Below are positions 45,208 to 55,311 of a stretch of DNA of 64,000 nucleotides, piece after piece. The stretch lies in assembly GCA_021298435.1 (NCBI GenBank), contig JAJTFJ010000003.1, positions 1-64,000 on the forward strand, given 5' to 3'. The translations under genes were made by a program, and so were the position numbers. Source of the stretch: Ilumatobacteraceae bacterium (GTDB lineage: Bacteria > Actinomycetota > Acidimicrobiia > Acidimicrobiales > Ilumatobacteraceae). The first letter of the stretch is position 1; each line of letters begins with the position of its first letter. The notes beneath the pieces are model-generated. The model did not search any database, had not been told where the DNA came from, and saw nothing but the letters and a program-made list of their open reading frames with translations.

Positions 45208-46194
45208 ATGCCACGCGCTTTCATCACCGGAATCACAGGTCAAGACGGCCAACATTTAGCCGAATTCCTTCACAGCAAAGGCTATGAAGTCTTTGGCATG
45301 CTCAAGGGGCAGAACAACCCTCGTGCATTGCAAATCCGTGATGAGTTCCCATATGTCGAACTTGTCCCTGGCGACCTTGCAGATCTGACCAGTTTGGTCT
45401 CAGCCCTCGAGTACGTGCAGCCCGACGAGGTCTACAACCTCGGCGCCATCTCTTTCGTGGCCATTTCATTTGGTCAAGCGGAGCTCACCTCCAACATCAC
45501 TGGTCTTGGTGTGTTGCGCATGCTTGAAGCCATTCGCATGGTGGGCGGCTCGCAGAACAACCCCATTCGTTTTTACCAAGCCTCATCATCAGAGATGTTC
45601 GGCAAGGTCCGTGAAGTTCCTCAGAGCGAACTCACGCCATTCCACCCGCGATCTCCCTATGGCTGCGCCAAGGTGTTTGGTCACGACATCACGGTGAACT
45701 ACCGCGAGAGCTACGGCATCTACGCCTGCTCGGGCATTTTGTTCAACCATGAAGGTCCACGTCGTGGTCTTGAATTCGTGACACGCAAGATTTCAAATAC
45801 TGCTGCTCGCATCAAGTTGGGCGTGGAAAAAGAATTGGTCATGGGCAACCTTGATGCAAAGCGCGACTGGGGTTACGCAGGTGACTACGTGCGTGCAATG
45901 TGGATGATGCTGCAGCAAGATAAGCCAGACGACTACGTGGTTGCCACCGGCGAAACACACTCCATCGAAGAGTTCCTCACCTTGGCGTTCCAAGAAGTGG
46001 GCCTCGATGACTGGCGCAATTATGTTCGCCAGGATCCTCGCTTCTTCCGTCCTGCAGAAGTTGATCTTCTCATTGGTGATCCAACGAAGGCTCGCGAAAA
46101 GCTGGGTTGGATTCCTGAGGTTGACTTCCCAACACTCGTCAGCATGATGGTGCAGAACGACATCGCTATCGAGACTGCGCGAGTAAAGAGCTAG
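45208..46194 (+). CDS. gmd: GDP-mannose 4,6-dehydratase
   Basis: This 328-aa SDR has [11 protein letters not shown] (NADP loop, 8-18), [14 protein letters not shown] (catalytic Tyr-Lys), and N-H-E-G-P-R-R-G, the last diagnostic for Gmd. It makes GDP-4-keto-6-deoxymannose for the GDP-L-fucose synthase at 36292-37251. AAGAGG lies about 10 nt before the ATG. It shares four stop bases with the convergent flippase. Confidence 0.93.
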   Translation: MPRAFITGITGQDGQHLAEFLHSKGYEVFGMLKGQNNPRALQIRDEFPYVELVPGDLADLTSLVSALEYVQPDEVYNLGAISFVAISFGQAELTSNITGLGVLRMLEAIRMVGGSQNNPIRFYQASSSEMFGKVREVPQSELTPFHPRSPYGCAKVFGHDITVNYRESYGIYACSGILFNHEGPRRGLEFVTRKISNTAARIKLGVEKELVMGNLDAKRDWGYAGDYVRAMWMMLQQDKPDDYVVATGETHSIEEFLTLAFQEVGLDDWRNYVRQDPRFFRPAEVDLLIGDPTKAREKLGWIPEVDFPTLVSMMVQNDIAIETARVKS

Positions 46195-47471
46195 TTCATC
46201 TCTTTCATGCGCTCGTAGAGCGCAAATGAGAACACCGAGAGCGCAACTGCAGAGCCTGCAACAAGGCCAAGTTCAACGCGTAAGAACAAGTCGCTGCTGG
46301 CAAATGCTGTCACGACGAGAAACGCAACCATGGATGAGAGCCATCCAATGGCAACCCATCGGTGACTATGGAGTGCAATGACTGCTTGAGCGACAGCAAG
46401 AGCAAGCATGTACAAGCCACTTGAGAGTGCAAGAAGAGTCAGTGTGCGGCGATCAAGTCCACCGTTGTACATGATGGTGAGCGCCCAAGGGCCTAATACT
46501 GCCGCACCAGCAGTGCCCGCAATTGCAACTCCGGCTACCAGCTTGAGCAACAAGCTGAGGCCATGACGGAATTCATCGTGGTCTTCTTTTGCGGCAAGTC
46601 GTGCAAGACGAGGCAGAAGTGAGGCTTGCACTGCTTGAAACAAAAACAGAGGAATGCGTGACATCAACACGCCGTTTCCGAATGCAGTCACCATGACGGC
46701 TTGATCAGAGTTGGCAAGAATGTCGACACCGATTGGGCCCGCATTCACAAGCGCTGCAGCCGAAATTGATCCGAGGAGGAGCCAGCCGAGGTTGGGTGTG
46801 AGTTCGGCGTACGTCGCTTCTGGTCCGTCTTCAGTACGAGTCTGACCACGAGTGAAGACAGCAAGGACAGCAACAAGTGGTGACAATGCAATAACAAATG
46901 CATAAGCCCCAACAGATGTGACGTTCAACTGCCACAAAAGAATGCATGCGACAATTCGCACTGCGCCATCAACACCCATGATGGTGCCGTAGGCAACGAA
47001 GCGTCCCATTCCCGAGGCAATCCCTCGGGAGAGATGCATGGGCACATACGCAATGATCGTGAAGATGAGTGCGATGGTGACAAGCCAGTAGCCCTCAAAC
47101 ATCTGGCTCGTGAGCAATGGGGAAAGTGCAGCGACAAGGACAACCAGCAATGCTGCAAGTCCGAATGCAAGGGGCACCATTTTGCGAATGACCGGATGTC
47201 CACCTTGGAGGAGTGCGCGACGATGAGCAAGCGCACGTCCGATTTCCTGTTCAACGGGAATCAAGAAACCTGGAACCAATGCAAAGGTGATGAACCACAA
47301 AGCAACAAGTGGTTTGAAGTCTTCTTTGCCTAAAGCGAGTTGACCGACTTTGAAAAAGGCGTATGACGTAATGCCGGAAATGAAAATTCCGATACCGACA
47401 GGAAAAATTCCTTCTGGCAGTGGCGCCTTCTTTGGCCCTGTTAGATCAGGGGGAATAGTCGCCTCGGTCAC
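46191..47471 (-). CDS. Polysaccharide flippase-like membrane protein
   Basis: This 426-aa protein has about 11-12 transmembrane helices in the MATE/MOP pattern, with paired-helix segments around G-I-F-I-S-G-I-T-S and [11 protein letters not shown]. It resembles Wzx-type O-unit flippases, and the neighbourhood of sugar-nucleotide and GT genes supports that. The GTG start has TAACCT six bases upstream. Confidence 0.78.
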   Translation of the reverse strand: MTEATIPPDLTGPKKAPLPEGIFPVGIGIFISGITSYAFFKVGQLALGKEDFKPLVALWFITFALVPGFLIPVEQEIGRALAHRRALLQGGHPVIRKMVPLAFGLAALLVVLVAALSPLLTSQMFEGYWLVTIALIFTIIAYVPMHLSRGIASGMGRFVAYGTIMGVDGAVRIVACILLWQLNVTSVGAYAFVIALSPLVAVLAVFTRGQTRTEDGPEATYAELTPNLGWLLLGSISAAALVNAGPIGVDILANSDQAVMVTAFGNGVLMSRIPLFLFQAVQASLLPRLARLAAKEDHDEFRHGLSLLLKLVAGVAIAGTAGAAVLGPWALTIMYNGGLDRRTLTLLALSSGLYMLALAVAQAVIALHSHRWVAIGWLSSMVAFLVVTAFASSDLFLRVELGLVAGSAVALSVFSFALYERMKEMN

Positions 47472-47477
47472 GTAGGC

Positions 47478-47483
47478 AGGTTA
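47478..47483 (-). promoter_or_regulatory. -10 element of the flippase gene
   Basis: TAACCT on the minus strand, six bases before the GTG at 47471. Confidence 0.45.
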
Positions 47484-47524
47484 GTTGCGGGAGTGGCTGT
47501 TCACCATGTTCCGTTATGCAATGG

Positions 47525-47848
47525 CTATTGCGCGGTGTTGGTGCGTGCCTTGATGGATTCGATCAATTCACGACGACGGACTTGAGCCTTTTGAATACCA
47601 AGAACTGCGAAGCCCACTGCTGTGTAGCCCACTTCGGTGACTTGCTTGACGGCGGGGAGTGACATCACGGCATTTGGATTGAGACGGCTGAGGTCAAGAG
47701 AGGTCAGGTCAACCGAGTGAAGCTGCGGAAGTGTGATCTTTGGAATCTCCACCTTGGGGAGTTTGTCGAGAGGCAATTTGCTGAGGACAGGTCCGGTGAC
47801 CTTGGAGAGGTCGATGGTGGGGAGCGAGATATGAGGCAACTTCGTCAT
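47525..47848 (-). CDS. Small protein with Leu-Pro repeats
   Basis: This ~107-aa protein has an N-terminal half of spaced prolines, (K/H)-L-P-x-I/V-x-L/I-P, repeated about every 7-9 residues. A short hydrophobic segment follows (G-Y-T-A-V-G-F-A-V-L-G), then a basic helix ending R-R-R-E-L-I-E. No family is recognised. The ATG at 47848 has TACGCT six bases upstream, supporting a real gene with leaderless expression. Confidence 0.6.
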   Translation of the reverse strand: MTKLPHISLPTIDLSKVTGPVLSKLPLDKLPKVEIPKITLPQLHSVDLTSLDLSRLNPNAVMSLPAVKQVTEVGYTAVGFAVLGIQKAQVRRRELIESIKARTNTAQ

Positions 47849-47854
47849 GGGGCA

Positions 47855-47860
47855 AGCGTA
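47855..47860 (-). promoter_or_regulatory. -10 element of the Leu-Pro repeat protein gene
   Basis: TACGCT on the minus strand, six bases before the ATG at 47848. Confidence 0.45.
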
Positions 47861-47967
47861 CTGAGGGGTGCTAACTGTTGCAAGCACTCTGCTACCTGCC
47901 GTATGTCACAAGGGTTAGAGGCCTCTGCCTCGGGGGGTATCAGGCCTCGCACTAGCCTCGCAGGGAC

Positions 47968-50900
47968 GTGTCAGAGCCACAGGTTTCCCCTTCCCAGCCC
48001 CCCGTGGTGGCCGTTATGGTCATCCACGAACCGGGCGACTGGTTAACAGAGTCCCTTCGGGCTCTCGCAGCGCAGGACTATGCCTCGTTGCAGGTTCTGG
48101 CCTTGTTGACGGGGACCAGCGAGAACGCGGGAGCACGTGAAGTTCTCGACATTGTTGAGACAGAGTTGCCTCAGGCGGTCGTGCGGTACTTGGGTTCAAA
48201 CCCCGGATATGCGGCTGCATGCAACACAGTTCTTCAGCTGGTTCAGGGCGACAGCGGTTTCTTCTGCTTCCTTCATGATGATGTGGCTTTGGCCCCTGAT
48301 GCCATTACGTGCCTTGTAGATGAGTTGTATCGATCAAATGCCGGTGCTGTTGGTCCGAAGATTGTTCATTGGGATAACCCGAAGATGATTCAGTCGGTGG
48401 GCGTTGCCGTTGACCGTTTTGGTGTGCAACTGCCATATGCCGACGATGGCGAACTGGATCAGGAACAACATGATGCGGTGCAGGACGTGTTTGTCTTGCC
48501 GGGTTCATGTTTGTTAGTCCGAGCCGACCTCTTCCGGACAGTGGGTGGTTTTGATGCCAGCATCCATTCGTCTGGCAGTGACCTTGATTTGTGTTGGCGT
48601 CTCCACACAACCGGTGCTCGTGTTGTCGTCGTACCGAGTGCAGTTGCTCGACATCGCGAATCAATGCTCGACCGCACTGCCGAAGAATGGTTTGTGTACT
48701 CCGATACAGAAGTCGAGAGCACACGAGTACGAACCTCGGTCTCTCTTTCGTCTCGCGCTCAATTGCCGTTCATTCTTATAGAGACTGTGCTTTTCACCAT
48801 TGTGCGCAGTCTGTTGTTGTTGTCAACTGGTCGCGCATCACGAGCGTGGGCGGAATTGCGCGCTGTCTTGACACTCCCGTTTGGTGCTGGCGAGATAAAG
48901 CGTCGACGTGATGCGGTGCATGAATATCGCTTGGTTGACGGTGACGAAGTTCGTGCATTACAGCTTCGCGGAACATCTCACGTAGCGTCCTACTTCCGAC
49001 GTCGTGCTCGTCGCGCTGGTCTTGCACCGTCTCAGTTGCCAAGTGATGTGAAAGAAGCGCCGCCACGCGGTTCCTATATTTTGTGGACGACGCTGGTATT
49101 CATGTTGATTATCGGCTCGCGCTCACTGTTGTTGAATGGTTCAGTATCTGTTGGCCAGATGGTGCCATTTAGTTCTTCTGTCCGCGATGTGGTGTCCTCA
49201 TATGCATCCGGATGGTGGGGAGCAGGGTTTGGACAAGTGTCATCGTTGCCGACCGGCATTGCTTTGACTGCTGTCGCTGGTGTGGCCGCATTAGGCAACA
49301 TGGGCTTGGCGAACACGTTGATGATTGTTCTCTTGCCTTTTGTCGGCTGGCTCGGGGCATGGCGCTTTGCATCAGTGATGGGAACTCGTGGTGCTCGTAT
49401 CGCAAGTGCGGCGGCATACGCAGCTGTTCCCTTGGGATACGCATCGATTGCGGCGGGGCGTTGGGGGACATTGCTGGTGTATGCAGTGGCGCCGTGGATG
49501 TTGCACTTGTTGCGCATGTTGGTCGGCCACGCCGACATCAATGATGCGCGCCCGAAAGAAGCAATGGTCATTGTTGATCCATCTGTTTGGAGACGGTGGT
49601 TCGCAACATTGGTGTTGTTGGTCGCTGTCACCTTTGCGTTTGAACCTGGAATTGTCATTGTGCTGCCGTTGGTCGCCGGTGTCATCGGCGTGACAACACT
49701 GACGCAGGGGCTACACATTCGTTGGGCAGGTCGCTGGATAGGAATCTCCTCCTTGGCGTTGCTCTCAGGAATCGCATTGAACCTTCCGTGGGCTGGTACC
49801 TATGTTCGAAACGGTTGGTGGGAGGCACTGTCGGGTGCACCCGTTGACTCGGGGCGCAACATCGGACTGTGGGGCTTAGCTCGTTTCGCTGTGGGCGGAT
49901 TCTCTTTGTCCCTTCTCAGTGTCGGTTTATATGCAGCAGTTGTTGGTGCTCTGTTCTTGGTGCGCGGCGCGAGAGCAACGTGGACATTGCGCGGAGCATC
50001 ATTGGTTGTCATCGGCATGCTGCTCGCAGTGCTTGACGATTCGGCGCTCTTGCCAGTGCACGCCGCTGAGCCTGGGCTCATGTTGGTGCCTGTTGCTCTT
50101 GGCATTGCGGTCAGTGCTGGTGCAATGGGTGCATCTCTTGCTCTTGACCTCAATCGAGGTCGGTTGAGTTGGCGTCAGCCGTTGGGGGCTTTGGTGGGCA
50201 TTGCATTTGCTGTTGGGCTCTTCCCAGCAGCGGTGAACTCAATCAACGGCTCGTGGAACCAGCCGTCTCTTGCTCTTCCGCAGCTATTGGCGCAACTTCC
50301 TGATGCGCAAACTGCGGGCAACTATCGCACCTTGTTTATTGGTGACTCTCGTGTGCTTCCCGGCGCCCCCATCAACTTTGGATGGGGAATTTCGTATTCG
50401 GTCGTGAATGGCGCAACGCCATCAGTAGACGAGTATTGGGAGACTCCACCAACGCGTACACGCGACAATGCAGTAGCGGCGATGTACGGAATCGTTCGTG
50501 GGCAGACATCGCGAGCTGGTCGTTTGCTTGCACCACTGTCTGTTCGCTACATCGTTGTCCCCATCATTGACGGTGGTCAGTCGACTCGTTCTGATCCAAT
50601 TGCTGAACCAGCCGGTTTGGTGGAAGCGCTTTCGCGTCAACTTGATTTGCGTCGCAAATTTGCGTCTCCTGATCTTGTTGTCTTCGAAAACACAGCATGG
50701 GTTCCGGTGAAGTCGGTTCTCACTGCCGCTGGGTCTGAAAGCAGCAAACTCGCCGGAGCGACTTCGATGATCGCAACAAACATCAGTGGGGCTGTGTCGT
50801 TACCAGCATCGGATCGCGCCGATGCAACGGTGGTGGCAGATGTTGCCGCTGGCACCATGCATCTTGCTGTGCCCTTTACTTCGCGTTGGACTGTCGCCGT

Positions 50901-51159
50901 CGACGGAACTGAAGTTCCCGCACGTCCTGCCTTTGGTCTCACTACTGCATACGACATTGCAGCTCCTGGTCGTGCAGTTGTTTCGTTTCAGACAACGTCA
51001 GTCCACACGCTGCTTGTGCTGGTTCAGTTTGTTGCCTGGTGTCTTGTGATCTTTATTGCGTTCTCGCGACGCAAGTATTCTTTCCGTCGGACACAGCCAG
51101 TCGTTGCTGTGATGTCTAGCGAACCCGCCATCGTTCTCCCTGATGGAGCACCATCATGA
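47968..51159 (+). CDS. Family 2 glycosyltransferase fused to large membrane domain
   Basis: This 1063-aa protein has an N-terminal GT2 domain (~10-280) with S-N-P-G-Y-A-A-A-C and the H-D-D metal motif at 103-105, then a membrane region with roughly twelve helices (about 375-770) and a large C-terminal exported domain. It probably transfers a sugar to a lipid carrier and then acts in the membrane on cell-envelope glycan. It opens a transcript including DUF5719 and a thioredoxin. The GTG start has TAGCCT nine bases upstream. Confidence 0.85.
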   Translation: MSEPQVSPSQPPVVAVMVIHEPGDWLTESLRALAAQDYASLQVLALLTGTSENAGAREVLDIVETELPQAVVRYLGSNPGYAAACNTVLQLVQGDSGFFCFLHDDVALAPDAITCLVDELYRSNAGAVGPKIVHWDNPKMIQSVGVAVDRFGVQLPYADDGELDQEQHDAVQDVFVLPGSCLLVRADLFRTVGGFDASIHSSGSDLDLCWRLHTTGARVVVVPSAVARHRESMLDRTAEEWFVYSDTEVESTRVRTSVSLSSRAQLPFILIETVLFTIVRSLLLLSTGRASRAWAELRAVLTLPFGAGEIKRRRDAVHEYRLVDGDEVRALQLRGTSHVASYFRRRARRAGLAPSQLPSDVKEAPPRGSYILWTTLVFMLIIGSRSLLLNGSVSVGQMVPFSSSVRDVVSSYASGWWGAGFGQVSSLPTGIALTAVAGVAALGNMGLANTLMIVLLPFVGWLGAWRFASVMGTRGARIASAAAYAAVPLGYASIAAGRWGTLLVYAVAPWMLHLLRMLVGHADINDARPKEAMVIVDPSVWRRWFATLVLLVAVTFAFEPGIVIVLPLVAGVIGVTTLTQGLHIRWAGRWIGISSLALLSGIALNLPWAGTYVRNGWWEALSGAPVDSGRNIGLWGLARFAVGGFSLSLLSVGLYAAVVGALFLVRGARATWTLRGASLVVIGMLLAVLDDSALLPVHAAEPGLMLVPVALGIAVSAGAMGASLALDLNRGRLSWRQPLGALVGIAFAVGLFPAAVNSINGSWNQPSLALPQLLAQLPDAQTAGNYRTLFIGDSRVLPGAPINFGWGISYSVVNGATPSVDEYWETPPTRTRDNAVAAMYGIVRGQTSRAGRLLAPLSVRYIVVPIIDGGQSTRSDPIAEPAGLVEALSRQLDLRRKFASPDLVVFENTAWVPVKSVLTAAGSESSKLAGATSMIATNISGAVSLPASDRADATVVADVAAGTMHLAVPFTSRWTVAVDGTEVPARPAFGLTTAYDIAAPGRAVVSFQTTSVHTLLVLVQFVAWCLVIFIAFSRRKYSFRRTQPVVAVMSSEPAIVLPDGAPS

Positions 51160-52619
51160 ATATCGTTCGGAGAATTGTCGTCACTCTTTTGATTGTTGCG
51201 GCAGGTGCTGGGGTAATTGTGATTGATCGTCAAGGTGGTGACGCCCCAATTGGTGCTGCATCAGGGCTGGTGACATTGGGTGGTTTCCCACAAGCTGTGT
51301 CGGGTAATCGCATCAGTACCTCTTGGTTTTGTCCAGGCGCTGCTGCAGGCGACGGACTCGATGGTGCTTCGGTTGTTTTCGCTAACCCCAGTGATGTTGC
51401 CATCACTGCGACGTTGAGTTTGCTCAGTGATGGTCCTGCTGAAAACCAAAACATTTCAGTACCGCCGCGAGACAGATTGTCGGTTGACATTCTGCGTGGC
51501 AGGACCGTTGGAGTTGTTGTCCCTGTTGTTGAGATCATCGGTGGAATCGGCACCGTGGAGCAACAACTTGTGTATGCCGCAGGCGATGTGACTTCACAGT
51601 GTGTGTCCCAAACGAGCGACACGTGGTATTTCGCGGATGGTTTCACCGCGGAGGGTTCCACCCAACGCATTGTTCTCATCAATCCGTATCCGGAGAGCGC
51701 TGTTGTGAACGTGTCGTACACGACAGCAGAAGGTCGTCGTACACCGGCCAACCTGCAAGGCGTCATTCTTCCTGCTCAGTCATCAAAGAGTCTTTCAATG
51801 GCAGATGTCGGAGCGGCGAACGAACCACAGATTGCAGTTGAAGTCATTGCAACCACTGGCCAGATTGTGGCGTCGCGTATGCAGCACTTCATGGGTGGCG
51901 GACGACTGGGCTATTCGACATCTGTCGGTGTTCCCGAAGCGTTAGGGGACTGGTGGTTTACATCTGGTCGAACAGGTGCCCAGGTCACTGAGCAACTTGT
52001 TGTCTTTAACCCGTCAAAGCGTGATGCTCAGTTGAACGTTGCATTCTTTGGAGAAGGAATCACGAACGGTGCGACCACCGATGCTGCGTTGAATGCTTCT
52101 GTGCCCTCGCAATCGGTGGACATCCCAGCAGGTGGCATTGTGTACATCAACACTGACAACATCGCTGATTTGCCCAAAGGCGACCATGCAATGGTTGTCT
52201 CCACGCTGAATGGTTCTCGTGTCATCGTCGAGCACGTGCTTAGTCAACGAACGGGTGGAAGTTTCTTTACCGCGATGACCAATGGCATTCCGTCAGGGCT
52301 TGCGGCATCAAAATGGAGAATCCCAAGCGGTCTGGCTAAAGGTGCGCGGAACGCTCTCAGCATTTTGAATACAACTGCAGTGGATGGAACATTCACCATG
52401 TCAGCAGTGGGTCCCGGTGGGTTGATTGACTTACCTAATCTGGTCAACGTTCCTCTTGGAGCTGCGTCGCTGATCAGCTTGGATGTGCCTGAAGGCGTCA
52501 ATGAAGGCGAAGTAGTGATTACGGCAACAGTGCCTGTTGTGATTCAGCGCCGGACGACGCGCGGTCATGGTCTCGTTGGATTTGGCATCGTGGGTGCGTT
52601 ACCAGTGAGGGAAAAGTGA
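51156..52619 (+). CDS. DUF5719 family exported protein
   Basis: This 487-aa protein has an N-terminal signal/anchor (about 5-24) and an exported part with repeated beta modules (for example W-Y-F-A-D-G-F-T-A-E-G and W-W-F-T-S-G-R-T-G), as in DUF5719. It is coupled by four bases to the giant GT2 upstream, a linkage conserved in actinobacteria. Likely a surface partner of the glycan machinery; function unproven. Confidence 0.82.
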   Translation: MNIVRRIVVTLLIVAAGAGVIVIDRQGGDAPIGAASGLVTLGGFPQAVSGNRISTSWFCPGAAAGDGLDGASVVFANPSDVAITATLSLLSDGPAENQNISVPPRDRLSVDILRGRTVGVVVPVVEIIGGIGTVEQQLVYAAGDVTSQCVSQTSDTWYFADGFTAEGSTQRIVLINPYPESAVVNVSYTTAEGRRTPANLQGVILPAQSSKSLSMADVGAANEPQIAVEVIATTGQIVASRMQHFMGGGRLGYSTSVGVPEALGDWWFTSGRTGAQVTEQLVVFNPSKRDAQLNVAFFGEGITNGATTDAALNASVPSQSVDIPAGGIVYINTDNIADLPKGDHAMVVSTLNGSRVIVEHVLSQRTGGSFFTAMTNGIPSGLAASKWRIPSGLAKGARNALSILNTTAVDGTFTMSAVGPGGLIDLPNLVNVPLGAASLISLDVPEGVNEGEVVITATVPVVIQRRTTRGHGLVGFGIVGALPVREK

Positions 52620-53059
52620 CTCAAGTCGGACTTGTTGTTATTGCAATGCTCGTGGCTGTTGGCGTGTCGCTTGTGTTGCGCCGCCGAAAAGCAGATGCCC
52701 CAACACAGGGGGGCTATCAGATTCCCACTCAGTTGGATCGTGGAGATTTTGTCTCACCAGAAACACCATGGCTCGTTGCCATCTTCACTTCGGCCACGTG
52801 TGATGCATGTGCAGATGTAGCGAACAAGGCAATGGTGTTGGCTTCAGATGACGTCGCAGTACAACGGATTGACTACATCGATGACCCTGCTTTGCACAAG
52901 CGCTACAAGATTGATGCAGTTCCGACTTTGGTCATTGTCGATCATCGCGGCGTTGTGCAGAAGAGTTTCTTGGGGCCGATGAAGGCACAGGACTTATGGG
53001 CAGCAGTGGCTGAATGTCGTGAGCCTGGTTCAACCCCAGACCCGTGCAGTAGTCATTAA
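52616..53059 (+). CDS. Thioredoxin-fold membrane-anchored protein
   Basis: This 147-aa protein has an N-terminal anchor (~4-21) and a thioredoxin-like domain with the active site T-C-D-A-C (Cys62 and Cys65) and the cis-Pro segment D-A-V-P-T-L. It probably handles thiols or disulfides close to the membrane, perhaps for DUF5719. The GTG start overlaps the previous stop (GTGA). Confidence 0.85.
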   Translation: MTQVGLVVIAMLVAVGVSLVLRRRKADAPTQGGYQIPTQLDRGDFVSPETPWLVAIFTSATCDACADVANKAMVLASDDVAVQRIDYIDDPALHKRYKIDAVPTLVIVDHRGVVQKSFLGPMKAQDLWAAVAECREPGSTPDPCSSH

Positions 53060-53060
53060 T

Positions 53061-53078
53061 CACGCCACGAAAGGCGTG
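53061..53078. terminator. Weak hairpin between thioredoxin and ftsH
   Basis: CACGCC and GGCGTG pair around ACGAAA, flanked by AAT and TGATTT; a modest terminator-like hairpin between convergent stops. Confidence 0.4.
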
Positions 53079-53082
53079 TGAT

Positions 53083-54996
53083 TTACGCGCTGGTGGTTGC
53101 TGTTTCGCCTTGTGCTTCTTGCACTATGCGCCCAACAGTTGCACCATCAATCGTCTCGTCTTCCATCAACTTTTCAGCAACAAGTTCGAGTCCCTTGCGG
53201 TGACGTGTCAACAAGTCGTGCGCACGCAGCTCTTGCTCATGAAGAATGCGTGATGTTTCTTCGTCAAGAAGTTGTGCAGTGGAATCGCTGTACTCCCGTC
53301 CGCTGGTCATGAGGTCTTCACCGAGGAAGACCTGTTGTTGACCGTTCCATGCCATCGGGCCCACCTTGTCGGACATTCCCCATTCGCGCACCATGCGACG
53401 GGCGATAGAGGTTGCCTGTTCGAGGTCGTTTGCTGCACCGGAGTTGAGGTGTCCGTAGACAATCTTTTCTGCGACGCGGCCACCCATTGCTTTGCAGATG
53501 AGATCTTCAAAGTATTCACGTGAATACGTGTGGCGCTCTTCGGGAAGAGACCACGTGACACCCAGTGCCATGCCACGAGGAAGAATGGTGACCTTGTGAA
53601 GAGGATCCGAGTGGGGGAGAACTGTGGCGAGAATGGCATGTCCACCTTCGTGGATTGCTGTTGCGCGTTTTTCTTCTGGATTCAGAACCAAGCTTTCACG
53701 ACGTGCGCCCATGACGACTCGGTCACGGGCATTCTCGAAGTCAACGCTTTCGATTTGTACTGACCCACGACGCACTGCAAACAGTGCTGCCTCATTGACC
53801 AAGTTTGCAAGGTCTGCGCCAGACATTCCTGGTGATGCTTTTGCCATGGTGTCGAGATCGGCATCAGGGCCCATGCGCTTGTCGCGTGAGTGCACCTTCA
53901 AGATCGCAAGACGCTCTTCGTATTCGGGAAGAGGAACAATGATTTGACGGTCGAATCGACCAGGGCGCAGGAGCGCTGGGTCGAGAACGTCAGGACGGTT
54001 GGTCGCAGCAAGAATGACGATTCCTTCTGTGGTCTCAAATCCGTCCATCTCAGAGAGCATCTGGTTGAGGGTTTGTTCACGCTCATCGTGACCGCCACCA
54101 AGACCTGCACCGCGCTTACGGCCAATGGAATCGATTTCGTCAATGAAGATGATGGCTTTGCCCATCTTGCGCGCCTGCTGGAACAGATCGCGCACACGGC
54201 TTGCACCTACGCCCACAAACATTTCCATGAAGTCAGAACCGGTCACTGACAAGAAACCCACTCCGGCTTCACCAGCAACGGCGCGTGCAAAGAGAGTCTT
54301 GCCTGTACCTGGAGGGCCTACAAGGAGAATGCCCTTTGGTACGCGAGCACCAATTTCTTTGAAACGTTCTGGCATGCGAAGGAAATCGACGACTTCTTTG
54401 ATTTCCATCTTGACGCCGTCATATCCGGCGATGTCGGTGAACGTGGTGGAGGGCTTGTCGGCTTGATACGCCTTTGCCTTGCTCTTGCCAACAGACATGA
54501 TGCTGCCTGCTTGACCCATGGCGCGACGCTGCATCCACACGAAGAACGCAATAACAAACGCGAACGGCAAAATGATGGGCAAAAGGCTGGTGAGCCAATT
54601 GGGCTGTGGTGTCTTGAAGTTGTAGTCGACGCCGTTTTGCTTGAGAAGCTGTTCGTCGGAGTCACTCAGTTGCACTGCACCTGTGGTTGTGAACTTGCCA
54701 CCATTAGTGAGGACACCAGAGATGATGTTGGTGGCGTTGTTGATGGTGACGTCCTTGACGTTGCCTTCTTGCACCTGCACAAGGAATTCCTTGTAGCTGA
54801 GCTTTTCGCCTGTGGGCTGAGAAACGAACTGGCTACCAAATGCCAACACCATGACTGCGCCAACAATGGCCCAGATGGCCCACTTGGGCATGGGGGGCTT
54901 CCCCTCGGAGCCTGGCTTCTGGTCACGCATCCCCTTCAGCGGATTGCGCTGAGGTTGGTTGCGTGGTGGTGGGGGTGGCGGGGGCATCTCGCTCAT
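53083..54996 (-). CDS. ftsH: ATP-dependent zinc metalloprotease FtsH
   Basis: This 637-aa membrane-bound AAA protease has a Pro-rich cytoplasmic start, TM1 (~38-56), a periplasmic-side domain, TM2 (~136-154), Walker A G-P-P-G-T-G-K-T at 227-234, Walker B I-I-F-I-D-E-I-D, and the zinc site H449-E-G-G-H. It degrades damaged membrane proteins. The ATG has TAGCAT six bases upstream and no Shine-Dalgarno sequence. The Pro-rich head is longer than in most FtsH proteins. Confidence 0.96.
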   Translation of the reverse strand: MSEMPPPPPPPRNQPQRNPLKGMRDQKPGSEGKPPMPKWAIWAIVGAVMVLAFGSQFVSQPTGEKLSYKEFLVQVQEGNVKDVTINNATNIISGVLTNGGKFTTTGAVQLSDSDEQLLKQNGVDYNFKTPQPNWLTSLLPIILPFAFVIAFFVWMQRRAMGQAGSIMSVGKSKAKAYQADKPSTTFTDIAGYDGVKMEIKEVVDFLRMPERFKEIGARVPKGILLVGPPGTGKTLFARAVAGEAGVGFLSVTGSDFMEMFVGVGASRVRDLFQQARKMGKAIIFIDEIDSIGRKRGAGLGGGHDEREQTLNQMLSEMDGFETTEGIVILAATNRPDVLDPALLRPGRFDRQIIVPLPEYEERLAILKVHSRDKRMGPDADLDTMAKASPGMSGADLANLVNEAALFAVRRGSVQIESVDFENARDRVVMGARRESLVLNPEEKRATAIHEGGHAILATVLPHSDPLHKVTILPRGMALGVTWSLPEERHTYSREYFEDLICKAMGGRVAEKIVYGHLNSGAANDLEQATSIARRMVREWGMSDKVGPMAWNGQQQVFLGEDLMTSGREYSDSTAQLLDEETSRILHEQELRAHDLLTRHRKGLELVAEKLMEDETIDGATVGRIVQEAQGETATTSA

Positions 54997-55002
54997 GACC
55001 TC

Positions 55003-55008
55003 ATGCTA
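55003..55008 (-). promoter_or_regulatory. -10 element of ftsH
   Basis: TAGCAT on the minus strand, six bases before the ATG at 54996. Confidence 0.5.
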
Positions 55009-55059
55009 CGGGGCTGTTCTGTCGTAGTTCCTTCGGTATCGCCGAAATGAGGGGCGCCG

Positions 55060-55308
55060 ATGAGTACCGTTTTTCACATGGCAAGGCAATGCACTCGTCA
55101 GGGCTGTGTTCATCATGCATCTGTGACCCTCACGTACCAATACGGGCGCTCACAGGTGTGGCTGGACGATTTATGGCCCGAACGGGACCCACATTCGTAT
55201 GACTTATGTGATCAGCATGCCAATCGCTTGAAGCCACCTTCGGGCTGGCACCTCGAGGACCGTCGTCAACGGACCCATGTGTACGGCGCTGGCCGCCTCG
55301 CTGGCTAA
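55060..55308 (+). CDS. DUF3499 family protein
   Basis: This 82-aa protein has M-A-R-Q-C-T-R-Q-G-C at 7-16, then Y-D-L-C-D-Q-H-A; these Cys/His residues look like a zinc site. DUF3499 is an actinobacterial family usually found beside manB and cofD-like genes, as here. AGGGG lies before the ATG at 55060; the ATG at 55078 is an alternative. It is followed after three bases by a CAAX-type protease. Confidence 0.82.
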   Translation: MSTVFHMARQCTRQGCVHHASVTLTYQYGRSQVWLDDLWPERDPHSYDLCDQHANRLKPPSGWHLEDRRQRTHVYGAGRLAG

Positions 55309-55311
55309 CTC

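Noticed and set aside
53061..53078. Strong intrinsic terminator between thioredoxin and ftsH
   Set aside because: The stem is only six base pairs with a poor T-run, so it is listed only as a weak hairpin.
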